From: Bradyrhizobium altum
Lineage (GTDB): Bacteria; Pseudomonadota; Alphaproteobacteria; Rhizobiales; Xanthobacteraceae
Direction of reading: 5' to 3'
DNA length: 64,000 nucleotides
NCBI RefSeq assembly: GCF_020889705.1
Contig: NZ_JACMYP010000001.1
Coordinates: 62,001 to 126,000, forward strand
Under the pieces are notes generated by a model. It did not search any database. It was not told the DNA's origin and worked only from the letters and a program-made list of their open reading frames with translations. This document shows positions 56,328 to 64,000 of the stretch, in pieces. Position 1 is the stretch's first letter, and each line of letters begins with the position of its first letter. The position numbers and the translations under genes are program-made.

Positions 56328-57778
56328 TTAGACCGCAGGAAACTCCAGCGCGAAAGCGACGCCCTGCCTGCTGGGCAGGGGACGGATCGTGCCGCCATGG
56401 CTCACCATGACCGCTTGCGCGATGGCGAGGCCCATGCCGGTGCCGCCGCTATCGCGGCGGGTGGTGAAGAAGGCATCGAAGATCTTGTCGCTGTTGGCGT
56501 TGGAGATCGGGTCGCCATCGTTGCTCACCGTCATCCTGAGGGTCGAAGCTTCGGCAGTCGCTTCGAGCTGCACCGACCGGGCATTGTGACGGAACGCGTT
56601 GTCGGCCAGATGCGCCAGCACGATCAGCGCCTTCTCGCCGGACATCCCGATCGGGCGGTCGAGGTCGCCGCTGGCCACGATTGTCCGCTGCGCAAAGCGG
56701 CTCTTCAGGTTCGCGATGACGCCAGAGAGTGAGGTCTGCTCGTTCTGCGGAGCGCTCTCTGCGCGCGCCAGCTCGCGCAGCCGCTGGCTCATCGCATCGA
56801 GCCGCGCGACGTCGCCAAGGATGTTCGAGATGAAGCTCTGTTGCTCGGATCGGGTCAGCGTATCCGACTTGCTTTGAAGCGAATCCTGCAGCAGCTCGGC
56901 CGCGCCCCTGATCGATGTCAGCGGCGATTTCAATTCGTGCGTCAGGTGTGCCGAGAAGGTGGCGATGTAGTCGGAACGGCGCGACAGCTGCTGGGCCATG
57001 TCGAGGAAGCTGTCGGAGAGCTGGGCCAGCTCGCGGGTGCCATAGTGCTGCAGGGGCTGAAACGCATTGCGGTCGCCGCGGCCGATCCGCGCGGCGCGAT
57101 CGACGAGCTCGCGCATCGGACGCGTGACTGTTCGTGAGAACATCAGGCCGATAGCAACGGTCGCCAGCAGCACGGCCAATGTGGCGAGCAGGAACTTGCC
57201 GCGCTCCCGATAGAGATGATCGAAGATGTTGCTCGGCGTCCGCGACGTGTAGATCACGCCGGCGACGTGATCGTTGACGATCACGGGCATTGCGGAGAAG
57301 ACATGGACACCGACGCCGCGGCTGATCGAATAGATCGGTGGCGGAGGCTTGTCCGGCATGCGGATACGGAGCGCGGCGCTATACTGGCCGCCAAGCGCCG
57401 CGGCCACTTCCTCGATATGGGCAAGCGACTGCCCGACCTCCTGGCGTCCGGCGATCACCACGCCTTGCGGATCGAGAATACGGAAGCCCGCCAGTGTGAC
57501 CTTCTGGGTCTCCAGGATGATGGGCATGAGCGCGGTACCGATCTCGACATAGCCGGATCCGCTGGCTTCGCCGCCGGCAACGCATCGGGCCGCCGCCGCA
57601 GCAGGTCGTTGCCGGCGAGATCGAGCGCGGGACGGATCGGCGTCACCTGGTCGTCGGGGTCGGGCAGGGCCTCCTGAGGGACTGTAGCGCCGAGCGGGAT
57701 GCCATCGCCAAGCTGTGCCTTCACGTGTTCGGCGTAGATCGCGGCAAGGACAGGGCTTTGCGCAATCAGCGATCTATC
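56328..57778 (-). pseudogene. Sensor histidine kinase, 5'-truncated and frameshifted
   Basis: The part 56328-57550 encodes a membrane span, HAMP, HisKA (FSAHLTHELKSPLTSIRGA) and HATPase (GGTGMGLAIAQA). Upstream, another frame continues the same protein (IYAEHVKAQLGDGIPLGA, then LPDPDDQVTPIRPALDLAG and LPAAKPADP), then meets the kinase frame at GYVEIGTAL. One G is missing at about 57555. At about 57775 the coding sequence stops abruptly where a GH3 fragment of opposite strand begins, so the N-terminal span is lost. A start at 57527 would give 399 aa. No partner regulator is adjacent. Confidence 0.75.
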
Positions 57779-57969
57779 AGCACGATGTCTGCACCGCAGT
57801 CGTGGAGGCGTTGAACGCGGGCGTCGATCTGTTGCTGGTCGCCTATGACGGGTTGCAGTTCTACCGCCTGTTCGCTTGCGCGACGGATGCAGATGCGCGA
57901 GGGGGCCTCGACACCGCCATGCTGCACGACAGTGAGACGCGGCTAAGGCGCGCGCTGCTGGTCGACTAG
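57779..57969 (+). pseudogene. C-terminal fragment of a GH3-like glycoside hydrolase
   Basis: About 63 codons with AVVEALNAGVDLLLVAYDG followed by YRLFACATDADARGGLDTAML and a TAG stop. The pattern AL-NAG-D-LLL with a following LD-AML-S-RL resembles the C-terminal part of the GH3 N-terminal barrel. Everything before it is missing, and the frame upstream passes into antisense of the broken kinase. It is a remnant without a start. Confidence 0.6.
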
Positions 57970-57979
57970 ATCGATGGAT

Positions 57980-59134
57980 TCAGGAATGAGCGCCGACCGC
58001 AGATTTGTTGTCCTGCTGCTTCGACCACGAGACGTAGTAGGCGACAGCCGTCATTGCCGCGAGACCGGCGAGGCTGACCGCGACCTGCCTTGTCAGTGAG
58101 TAAGGGCCGGTGATCAAAATCAGGTGCGCGGCGAAGGAGAGGAACACGCCTGCACAGAACACGGCCAGCCATTCCTCGCCGCACTTGATGATCGGCTGCA
58201 GGGCGTAAGATCGCAGGTATCCCCAGTCGCGCGGCACCAACCAGGTGAACAGGAATGTCAGGGTCAGGAAATGCAGGATGCGGTGAGGTGCGACATCCTC
58301 CCGGTCGTTCTGCAGCAGCATGTCGCTCAGTCCGCTCGGCATCATTTGGGCGAGTGCGGGGATATCGCTACTGGAGACGATCGTCAGCGCGAACAGCAGG
58401 TACAACAACGCCGTGGCGCGCAGCGCGGCAACGGCCTGCATCGCGCGGATCGCGGGTGCATAGCGCGTGCCGATGAGCGCGAGCCAGCCACCCATCACGA
58501 ACAGCAATTGCCAGCAGAACGGATTAAGGTACCAATCTCCGTACGGATATGAAGTCAGGTTCCAGTCGAACACGCGGGCGGTAGCGTAAAGCGCCACTGA
58601 CGCGAGAAGCGTTGCATTCGGCACGTGGAGCAATCCGAGTACGACGAACGGCTGGAAGGCCATCAGGGCGATAGTGAGTTGCAGCACGTCGAGATTGAGC
58701 GGTTTGGCCTGCAGGAACAAGCCGTAGATCAGCGTCCGGATCGGGTGGTCGATGAATCCGGTGATGTTGAACTCGCTGATGATCTCGGGCGCCGCGGTCC
58801 GCGTGGCGACATAGCTGATCAACTCGACATAGATCACGAACAGGACGATATAGGCAGCATAGAGCTGCCATACGCGCTTGAAGATCCGGGTCGCAGCCAC
58901 GACGAATCCGCGCTCCAGCGCCATCCGGGCGTAAATGAGCGTCACCGCATAGCCGCCGATGAACACAAAAAGGTCGGTCGCGCCGCTAAAGCCGAAATTG
59001 TGCATGGTCAGCGCACTGACGACGTTGTGCGGAACGTGATCCAGGAACAGAAACCAGTTTGCGATGCCAAGCAGCAGCGCGATCCTGAGATCGCCATCGG
59101 CTCTCGCGATCTCGGCGTTTGTTGTCGAAGTCAT
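57980..59134 (-). CDS. OpgC-like integral membrane protein
   Basis: 384 aa with about ten spans. DLRIALLLGIANWFLFLDHVPHN and FSGATDLFVFIGGYAVTLIYARM are the OpgC opening. OpgC adds succinyl groups to periplasmic glucans; other members are of unknown substrate. It appears monocistronic and ends 10 bp from the GH3 fragment. Confidence 0.88.
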   Translation of the reverse strand: MTSTTNAEIARADGDLRIALLLGIANWFLFLDHVPHNVVSALTMHNFGFSGATDLFVFIGGYAVTLIYARMALERGFVVAATRIFKRVWQLYAAYIVLFVIYVELISYVATRTAAPEIISEFNITGFIDHPIRTLIYGLFLQAKPLNLDVLQLTIALMAFQPFVVLGLLHVPNATLLASVALYATARVFDWNLTSYPYGDWYLNPFCWQLLFVMGGWLALIGTRYAPAIRAMQAVAALRATALLYLLFALTIVSSSDIPALAQMMPSGLSDMLLQNDREDVAPHRILHFLTLTFLFTWLVPRDWGYLRSYALQPIIKCGEEWLAVFCAGVFLSFAAHLILITGPYSLTRQVAVSLAGLAAMTAVAYYVSWSKQQDNKSAVGAHS

Positions 59135-59300
59135 CTGAAGCTGAAATCTGCCGGCCCGAGAAAACGATTTCGCGAATCTAGTGGGAACCCACGCCCGGTC
59201 CGAATAGACTCTGCGTGAACCCTATCTAGTCCGTTTCGGGTTCCGGCCAAGTGGCCGGTTCAAGAAAGATCACGTTTTCGCAATCACCGCGTGAGCGCGG

Positions 59301-59576
59301 TCAGACCGGCTCGTGTTTGCGCAGGTCGCGGGCGTGATCCAGTGTACTGGCTTGCAGGTTCGCGCCGGTCGGGGCGACCTCCGGCAGGGCAGCCTCCGCG
59401 AGGATATCGTCCGTGATATCCTCGACCGAGCACTCGGCAACCTCGTGGATGAAGCTGATGTTGGTGTATTCCCCTGACGCGACCCGTGAGATGACCTCGC
59501 GCCGCGTCATTTCGGGATCGACGATCGCCTCGCGGCCACGGCGGCCATAGTCGATCATCACAACAAAATACTGCAT
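59301..59576 (-). CDS. Small hypothetical protein with operator-like sites upstream
   Basis: 91 aa, soluble and acidic, starting MQYFVVMIDYGRRGREAIVD. No domain is recognised. Two palindromes matching those near the S24 repressor gene lie 40-86 bp before its start, so it is probably under that repressor. ATG at 59576; no strong ribosome site. Confidence 0.6.
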   Translation of the reverse strand: MQYFVVMIDYGRRGREAIVDPEMTRREVISRVASGEYTNISFIHEVAECSVEDITDDILAEAALPEVAPTGANLQASTLDHARDLRKHEPV

Positions 59577-59616
59577 TGCCTGGCGGTTCGATGCGTTGAC
59601 TTTCGTTGTCCATTAT

Positions 59617-59662
59617 TTCCGATAATCGGAATTATGTCAAGGGAAATTGACGATAATCGGAA
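59617..59662. promoter_or_regulatory. Two operator-like palindromes upstream of the 91-aa gene
   Basis: TTCCGATAATCGGAA (59617-59631) is a perfect 15-bp palindrome about a central base. A second copy at 59648-59662 reads TGACGATAATCGGAA. They are 31 bp apart, about three helical turns. Confidence 0.65.
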
Positions 59663-59737
59663 CTCGGGCGCGGTCGCACCAACCGATTCGGGCCGAAGGC
59701 ACCCGAATCGGTCAGGCCAGCCCCTGAAGCCGGGCGG

Positions 59738-60376
59738 CTATTTCTCGGACGACCGTCCGCCCTGCGCCCGGGCTGATTTGCGGCCCTTCGCCGCCGTCTT
59801 GCCGCGCAGCCTTTCGATCTGGCCGCGGGGCAGGGTGACGCAGATCTCGCCGATCCATTCGAGCTTGACGCCGTTGATCGGCTTGGCATTGAAGCTCTTG
59901 AGGTTGACCGTGCCGGATGAGCTGCCCCGCTCGATCGTCTTCAGATAGCGCTCGCCGCTCTTCAGCCGGACCGCAGCTTCCTCTCCGTAGAAGCTCGACA
60001 GCGGATAGCGCTGCTCGCGATACACGACGATGACATCGCCGTTCTCGTATTTCGGCAGCATCGAATCGCCCGAAACCTCGAAAGCGACGGTTTCCTCCGT
60101 CATCGGGAAGGGAAGCTCGATCTCGCCGAGACCCTCCGGCGGGACCTGCTCAAGTTCCGGCTGGATCGAGGCGCCGGCGCCGACCCGGCCCACGATCGGC
60201 ACCGCGTTCAGCTCCAGGTATTCCATGATCGGGGCGATCTCCGATGCCTTGATCAAGCGGATTCCCGACAGGATTTCGGACACCGCCCCGGCCCGAACCC
60301 CCATTGCGCGGGCAAGCCCGCCCTTGCTCTTTCCCGTCTTTTCCAGAGCTCGTTCGATAAGTGCCGCGTCCAGCAT
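59738..60376 (-). CDS. Phage-type repressor with HTH and S24 peptidase domain
   Basis: 212 aa. Residues 1-50 form an XRE-like helix-turn-helix (SKGGLARAMGVRAGAVSEILSG). The LexA/CI autocleavage domain has the nucleophile in FEVSGDSMLPKYENGD and the general-base Lys in VRLKSGERYLK. The segment VGRVGAGAS matches the usual Ala-Gly or Gly-Ala cleavage region. It would repress until DNA damage or other stress triggers self-cleavage. It diverges from a GcrA-like gene with two operator-like sites between them. Confidence 0.9.
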   Translation of the reverse strand: MLDAALIERALEKTGKSKGGLARAMGVRAGAVSEILSGIRLIKASEIAPIMEYLELNAVPIVGRVGAGASIQPELEQVPPEGLGEIELPFPMTEETVAFEVSGDSMLPKYENGDVIVVYREQRYPLSSFYGEEAAVRLKSGERYLKTIERGSSSGTVNLKSFNAKPINGVKLEWIGEICVTLPRGQIERLRGKTAAKGRKSARAQGGRSSEK

Positions 60377-60412
60377 GTTTCATCCTCTCCAAAGCTGGAC
60401 ATACTCTTACCG

Positions 60413-60460
60413 TTACGATTATCAGAATTCAAGCTTGACTTTTTCTTCGGAATATCGGAA
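60413..60460. promoter_or_regulatory. Two operator-like palindromes between repressor and GcrA-like gene
   Basis: TTACGATTATCAGAA (60413-60427) and TTCGGAATATCGGAA (60446-60460) match the 59617 palindrome at 13 and 12 of 15 bases. They lie 33 bp apart in the divergent promoter region, where a repressor could block both genes. Confidence 0.6.
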
Positions 60461-60503
60461 GCTATGCGAGGCGCCGGCGGAATGGCAAAAATGGGAATTT
60501 GGA

Positions 60504-61064
60504 ATGGATATGGTGAACTGGCTGCCGGAGCATTCGGCTGCCTTGCAGGACCTGCGCGCCCGCGGCTTGTCCTATTCGGAAATCGCTGACACGATCAACG
60601 CAACCTTCAGCACGGCCTATACACGCGACGCGGCCCTCAGCCGGGCGCAGCGCATGGGGCTGGCGGGCCTCGATCGGCCAGAGCCGTCCCTGCCAGGGCA
60701 TCTCGATCCACCCAAGCCGGCCTTGCCGGAGCCACCGAGGATCGGGCGCCTGCGTGAAGGGCGGGCCGAGCTCAAGCCCGATCTGCTTCGCTGGCCGAAA
60801 AGCTTCACCGAAACGGTGGAGATGCCCCAACTTCGTTGCGCGGCGGTCGCGCCACGGCACCTTTCACTGTTCGACCTCAAGCGCGGAGACTGCCGCTATC
60901 CCTATGGCGGGGATGCCGACGGCGAAACCATGACCTTCTGCGGTCACCCGCGCCGTCCGGGCGCGAGCTATTGCACGCCGCATTTTCACCTGAGCCGCGA
61001 TCCCGAGGCATCGACGAGGCCGGTACTGAACGACGCCTGGCTTCAAGCCATCGGGGCCATCTGA
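60504..61064 (+). CDS. GcrA-like cell cycle regulator
   Basis: 186 aa from ATG 60504 (another ATG two codons on). The N-terminal HTH (ALQDLRARGLSYSEIADTINATF) and the C-terminal Cys/His patch (GDCRYPYGG, then FCGHPRRPGASYCTPHF) are those of GcrA. GcrA binds sigma-70 RNA polymerase at CcrM-methylated promoters. The middle is Pro-rich and shorter than in chromosomal GcrA. Placement next to an S24 repressor suggests an accessory or phage-derived paralogue. Confidence 0.83.
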   Translation: MDMVNWLPEHSAALQDLRARGLSYSEIADTINATFSTAYTRDAALSRAQRMGLAGLDRPEPSLPGHLDPPKPALPEPPRIGRLREGRAELKPDLLRWPKSFTETVEMPQLRCAAVAPRHLSLFDLKRGDCRYPYGGDADGETMTFCGHPRRPGASYCTPHFHLSRDPEASTRPVLNDAWLQAIGAI

Positions 61065-61157
61065 GGCCGCTCATCTTCCGACCGATCGATGTCGGTCCAC
61101 AACCCGAGTCGCGCGGACGACGCCGCGCGCTTTCATCACACATTTCGGAGGTCACCA

Positions 61158-61733
61158 ATGCCGCGCGCAAAACGCCGGAAACCGTACGATCCCGCTGGAA
61201 CACATGATCGGCGCTCCCAGGATCTGCCCTTCAACGCCGAGGTGGCGACCGTCGAGATCGACGATCCCCTCGCGCTCGAGCCGGGCGAGAAGATTGTTGC
61301 CTTTCGCTCGATACGCAACGACCCGCTCGGCCGGTTGCATGCACACCGGCAGATCGACGACACCCAGTACCGAAGCGGTCGGGCCTTCCAGAACGATTGG
61401 GAGAAGGCCGAGCGCGGCCCTCGCGCGGTGGATACGACGCGTGAATATGTTGACGGCGGTCAGCAACGTGAGCCGATCACGGAGGGGCAGCGCCAGGCGA
61501 CCTTGCGCCTCAATCGCGCCGAGCATGAGCTCGGTGCCGACGGTTCGGCGCTGGTCCACGACGTCCTGATCCTCGGCATGACCATGGAGCAGGTGGGGCA
61601 GCGGCGCGGCTTGCGTACGCAGCGCTGGCAAGACTATTTTGCGCGGCGCCTCAAGGAATGCCTGGATCGGCTGGCGCTGATGTACGGCCTTGCGACGCCG
61701 AACAAGGTTCCCGTGAAGGACCATCAACGCTGA
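61158..61733 (+). CDS. Hypothetical protein, C-terminus resembling DUF6456
   Basis: 191 aa from ATG 61158 behind a strong GGAGGT site. The N-terminus is basic (PRAKRRKPYDP). The last 70 residues (ELGADGSALVHDVLILGMTM, then KECLDRLALMYGLA) follow the DUF6456 pattern of alphaproteobacterial regulatory proteins and phage-like elements. It lies 93 bp after the GcrA-like gene and is probably co-transcribed. Confidence 0.65.
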   Translation: MPRAKRRKPYDPAGTHDRRSQDLPFNAEVATVEIDDPLALEPGEKIVAFRSIRNDPLGRLHAHRQIDDTQYRSGRAFQNDWEKAERGPRAVDTTREYVDGGQQREPITEGQRQATLRLNRAEHELGADGSALVHDVLILGMTMEQVGQRRGLRTQRWQDYFARRLKECLDRLALMYGLATPNKVPVKDHQR

Positions 61734-62092
61734 TCTGAAGTGATGTGCTGACGCGCCGGTTGCCGCACAGGCAGCCGGCACGGCAGCGAGTCATCACATT
61801 GCGGCACTGTGCTTTGCCTCACACTGAGCTCGTCCTGATCTGTTTCGAAGACGGTCGACAGCCGCGCGGACTCTCATGTAACTTCGCTCGCGTCGACGAT
61901 CTGCCCGCATTGGAGCGTAGTGATTGCCTCCGGTGCGAGGAATGGTCTGGTACGTCCACAAGGGAGTTCGCAGCGGCTACGCCCGCTTAATCTTATCCTG
62001 CATCGCGAACATCACGAGTAACGTGGGTCGATGCCGGCGCGGAGTCTGATCAATTCACCCTCCGATCAATTCACCCAAGGGAGAACCGAGCG
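61734..62092. other. Intergenic stretch, nothing recognised
   Basis: About 360 bases. A small open frame at 61745-61990 has no ribosome site or recognisable sequence. A short tandem of TCAATTCACC occurs near 62049 and 62065, just before the GFA-fold gene. Confidence 0.4.
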
Positions 62093-62515
62093 ATGAATCA
62101 CACTGGAACCTGCTTTTGCGGCGCGGTCGAACTCAAGGTCACCGGGGAACCTGAGGCGATGGGCTACTGCCACTGCCGTTCATGCCGCTCCTGGTCCGGC
62201 GGCCCAGTGAATGCGTTCAGCCTGTGGAAGCCCGGGGCGGTCGAAGTCACCAAGGGCGCTGATCATGTCGGGACGTTCGAGAAGACCGCGATGAGCCAGC
62301 GCAAATACTGCACCAAGTGCGGTGGTCACTTGATGACGAACCACCCGACACTTGGGCTCGTCGACGTGTTCACGGCAACGATCCCAACGCTGAAGTTCAG
62401 CCCCGGCGTTCACGTCAACTATTCGGAGGCGGTGCTGCCGATACGCGATGGCCTGCCGAAGCTGAAGGATTTTCCGGCCGAGTTCGGCGGCTCCGGCGAA
62501 GTGATCGCCGAATAG
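62093..62515 (+). CDS. GFA-fold (CENP-V/Mss4-like) zinc protein
   Basis: 140 aa. Zinc-binding cysteines are in GTCFCGAVEL, YCHCRSCRSW and YCTKCGGHL. It shares the fold of Gfa but is shorter and lacks Gfa-specific segments, so formaldehyde activation should not be assumed. GGGAGAA precedes the ATG. A 13-bp hairpin follows the stop. Confidence 0.9.
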   Translation: MNHTGTCFCGAVELKVTGEPEAMGYCHCRSCRSWSGGPVNAFSLWKPGAVEVTKGADHVGTFEKTAMSQRKYCTKCGGHLMTNHPTLGLVDVFTATIPTLKFSPGVHVNYSEAVLPIRDGLPKLKDFPAEFGGSGEVIAE

Positions 62516-62530
62516 CGCGACGGTTCTCGA

Positions 62531-62559
62531 GCGGGTAGCGACGGAGCGTCGCTACCCGC
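62531..62559 (+). terminator. Strong hairpin after the GFA-fold gene
   Basis: A perfect 13-base stem (GCGGGTAGCGACG with CGTCGCTACCCGC) closes on a GAG loop 15 bases after the stop. No T-run follows, so the end may be rho-dependent or the hairpin protective. Confidence 0.65.
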
Positions 62560-62687
62560 CGATGTCCATTCTTCCGCTCGCCGGACGCGCTGACGGATCC
62601 GGTATCCGGCGGGTTTCCTCGACATTCGAACCGTTTGACCGTGTCGGCGCTGCCGGCACTACGGGACCCCCTTGCCGGTGACAGCCA

Positions 62688-62798
62688 TGTCAGGCGAAGG
62701 TCCCGCCCTGCAAAATCCGGGTTTGGTCTTGGTGATGGGCTTCCGCTAAAAGGCAGGCAGTGCCGGTCCTGGCAAGGGCCGTCGTATTTCGCCTGACA
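62688..62798. other. Wide inverted repeat before the last CoA-transferase gene
   Basis: Eleven-base arms TGTCAGGCGAA and TTCGCCTGACA are 89 bases apart and end 24 bp before the next ATG. The interior has further short GC pairings. It might be a structured leader or a dispersed element. Confidence 0.35.
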
Positions 62799-62822
62799 AA
62801 ATAACAGAGGAAGCGTCAGATC

Positions 62823-64000
62823 ATGACCAAACCAGAATTGCCAGGGCGCGCGCCGCGCGGGGAAGGAGTTCCGACGGCGCTCGATGGCCTGCTGGTGGTC
62901 GACTTCACCCGCGTCGTCGCCGGCCCGGCCTGCACGCAAACGCTGGCCGATTTCGGGGCCGAGGTCATCAAGATCGAGAATCCGGACGGTGGGGATGACA
63001 CGCGAGCTTACGAGCACGCCGAGATCGGCGGAGAAAGCGCAGCGTATCTGAGCCTCAACCGCAACAAGCGCGGCATTGCGCTCGATTTCAACAATCCTGC
63101 GGCACTCGAAGTCGCGCGCGCGCTGATTGCCAAGGCAGACGTCGTGGTGGAGAATTTCTCCGGCGGCGTGATGAAGAAATTCGGTCTCGACTATGCGTCG
63201 GTGTCGCCGACCAATCCGCGGCTGATCTATTGCTCGATCTCCGCCTATGGCCGCAAGGGTGATTTCGCGCTGCGCCCGGGCTTCGACCCGATTACGCAGG
63301 CCGAAAGCGGCTTCATGTCGCTCAACGGCTTTCCGGATGGCGAACCGGTGCGCACCGGGCCGCCGATCGTGGACATGGCAACCGGTATGTCGGCCTGCAA
63401 CGCCATCCTGCTCGCCTTGATTGCGCGGGATCGGCTCGGTCGCGGGCAGCAGGTCGAGGTCGCGTTGATCGATACCGCGGTGTCGATGACCGGCTTCTAC
63501 GGCATGGCCTATCTCATCAACGGCAACAACCCCGGCCGCTTCGGCAACTCACCTAACGGTTCGCCGACCGTCGGCGTTTACCGGGCGTCCGATGGTCCGC
63601 TCTATATGGCCTGCGCTAACGACCGGCTCTATCGCCGGCTCGTGACCGACGTACTTGAGCGCCCGGATCTCGTCACCCACCCCGAGTTTGCTCACCGCAA
63701 GGCGCGGACCGCCAACAAGGAGAAGCTGCGCGCCATCATCGCCAGCGTGTTTGCAAGCGACACGCTCGAGCATTGGATGGCAAAGATGAAGAAGGCCAAT
63801 ATTCCGGTTGGCTATTTGCGTACGGTCGAGGAAGGCTTCAACGCACCCGAGGTGCGCGACCGTCATCGCCTGAGCAAGATCGCGCATCCGACCGCCGGCT
63901 CGGTTCCGAACATCGAGTCGCCGGTCAATATGAGCCTGACGCCGACGGTCGATCCCGTTGCGGCTCCGCTGCTCGGTCAGCACACTCGGGATGTGTTGAG
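62823..64000 (+). CDS. CaiB/BaiF-type CoA-transferase (3' end outside window)
   Basis: 392 codons are visible from ATG 62823 with a GAGGAA site 11 bases upstream. Motifs: VVDFTRVVAGPACTQTLADF with GAEVIKIENPDGGDD, NRNKRGIALD, and the catalytic Asp in RPGFDPITQAESG. The visible length is nearly the full family length. Its partner genes would lie to the right of the window. It differs in sequence from the two other CoA-transferases here. Confidence 0.9.
   Translation, partial: MTKPELPGRAPRGEGVPTALDGLLVVDFTRVVAGPACTQTLADFGAEVIKIENPDGGDDTRAYEHAEIGGESAAYLSLNRNKRGIALDFNNPAALEVARALIAKADVVVENFSGGVMKKFGLDYASVSPTNPRLIYCSISAYGRKGDFALRPGFDPITQAESGFMSLNGFPDGEPVRTGPPIVDMATGMSACNAILLALIARDRLGRGQQVEVALIDTAVSMTGFYGMAYLINGNNPGRFGNSPNGSPTVGVYRASDGPLYMACANDRLYRRLVTDVLERPDLVTHPEFAHRKARTANKEKLRAIIASVFASDTLEHWMAKMKKANIPVGYLRTVEEGFNAPEVRDRHRLSKIAHPTAGSVPNIESPVNMSLTPTVDPVAAPLLGQHTRDVL

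Noticed and set aside
59301..61733. Complete prophage
   Set aside because: No integrase, terminase, capsid, lysis or attachment repeats were seen; only a repressor-like module remains.
62093..62515. A second formaldehyde-activating Gfa
   Set aside because: Shorter, lacks Gfa-specific segments and has no C1 genes nearby; only the zinc fold is shared.

Overview
The window reads as chromosome of a Bradyrhizobium-like alphaproteobacterium. The supporting signs are high GC, glutathione-linked C1 metabolism, a GcrA-type regulator, an IalB-like secreted protein, an OpgC-like membrane protein, and several palindromic repeats that I recognise as common in Bradyrhizobium genomes. No tRNA, rRNA, CRISPR array, integrase or transposase was seen.

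Region 1 (about 1-21.4 kb) is a lanthanide-type methanol oxidation island. It has XoxF with the Asp-Tyr-Asp metal signature and its cytochrome XoxG. Formaldehyde is then handled by glutathione-dependent formaldehyde dehydrogenase, Gfa and S-formylglutathione hydrolase. A divergent FlhR/FlhS-like two-component pair and an AraC-type regulator sit beside xoxF. Around this core are poorly understood quinoprotein-associated periplasmic genes: a XoxJ-like binding protein, a SoxYZ-like carrier, a SoxH-like metallohydrolase and a CXXCW protein. There is also a Lut/Ped-like ABC system (binding protein, beta-propeller, ATPase, permease, exported protein). At the left edge are a NitT/TauT-type ABC transporter and a partial exported protein.

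Region 2 (21.5-37.6 kb) is mixed accessory DNA. It holds an epoxide hydrolase, a GNAT gene bracketed by twin 83-bp palindromes, a 37-residue membrane protein, a frame-broken IalB-like gene, a dppABCDF-type peptide transporter, a repeat-rich 1-kb intergenic stretch, a double-GAF-like protein, a class II aldolase, an M81 peptidase, a GST-like protein and a DsbA-type isomerase whose stop codon is missing.

Region 3 (37.6-56 kb) is catabolic. A minus-strand operon (acyl-CoA synthetase, TetR, SDR, Baeyer-Villiger monooxygenase) diverges from a branched-chain-type ABC operon across a 25-bp palindrome that is a likely TetR operator. The ABC operon begins with a frameshifted binding protein and is followed by CoA-transferase, enoyl-CoA hydratase, MaoC hydratase and CitE-type lyase. 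This set resembles itaconate/mesaconate-type acid breakdown. A convergent CoA-transferase and a TRAP transporter with two paralogous binding proteins follow.

Region 4 (56-64 kb) has a degenerate junction joining a truncated, frameshifted histidine kinase to a truncated GH3 fragment, then an OpgC-like protein. Next is a small regulatory module (S24-type repressor, GcrA-like protein and small proteins) with four matching operator-like palindromes. A GFA-fold protein and a CoA-transferase that runs off the window complete it. Three genes in the window are each broken by an apparent single-base deletion, so either sequence errors or recent decay should be considered.
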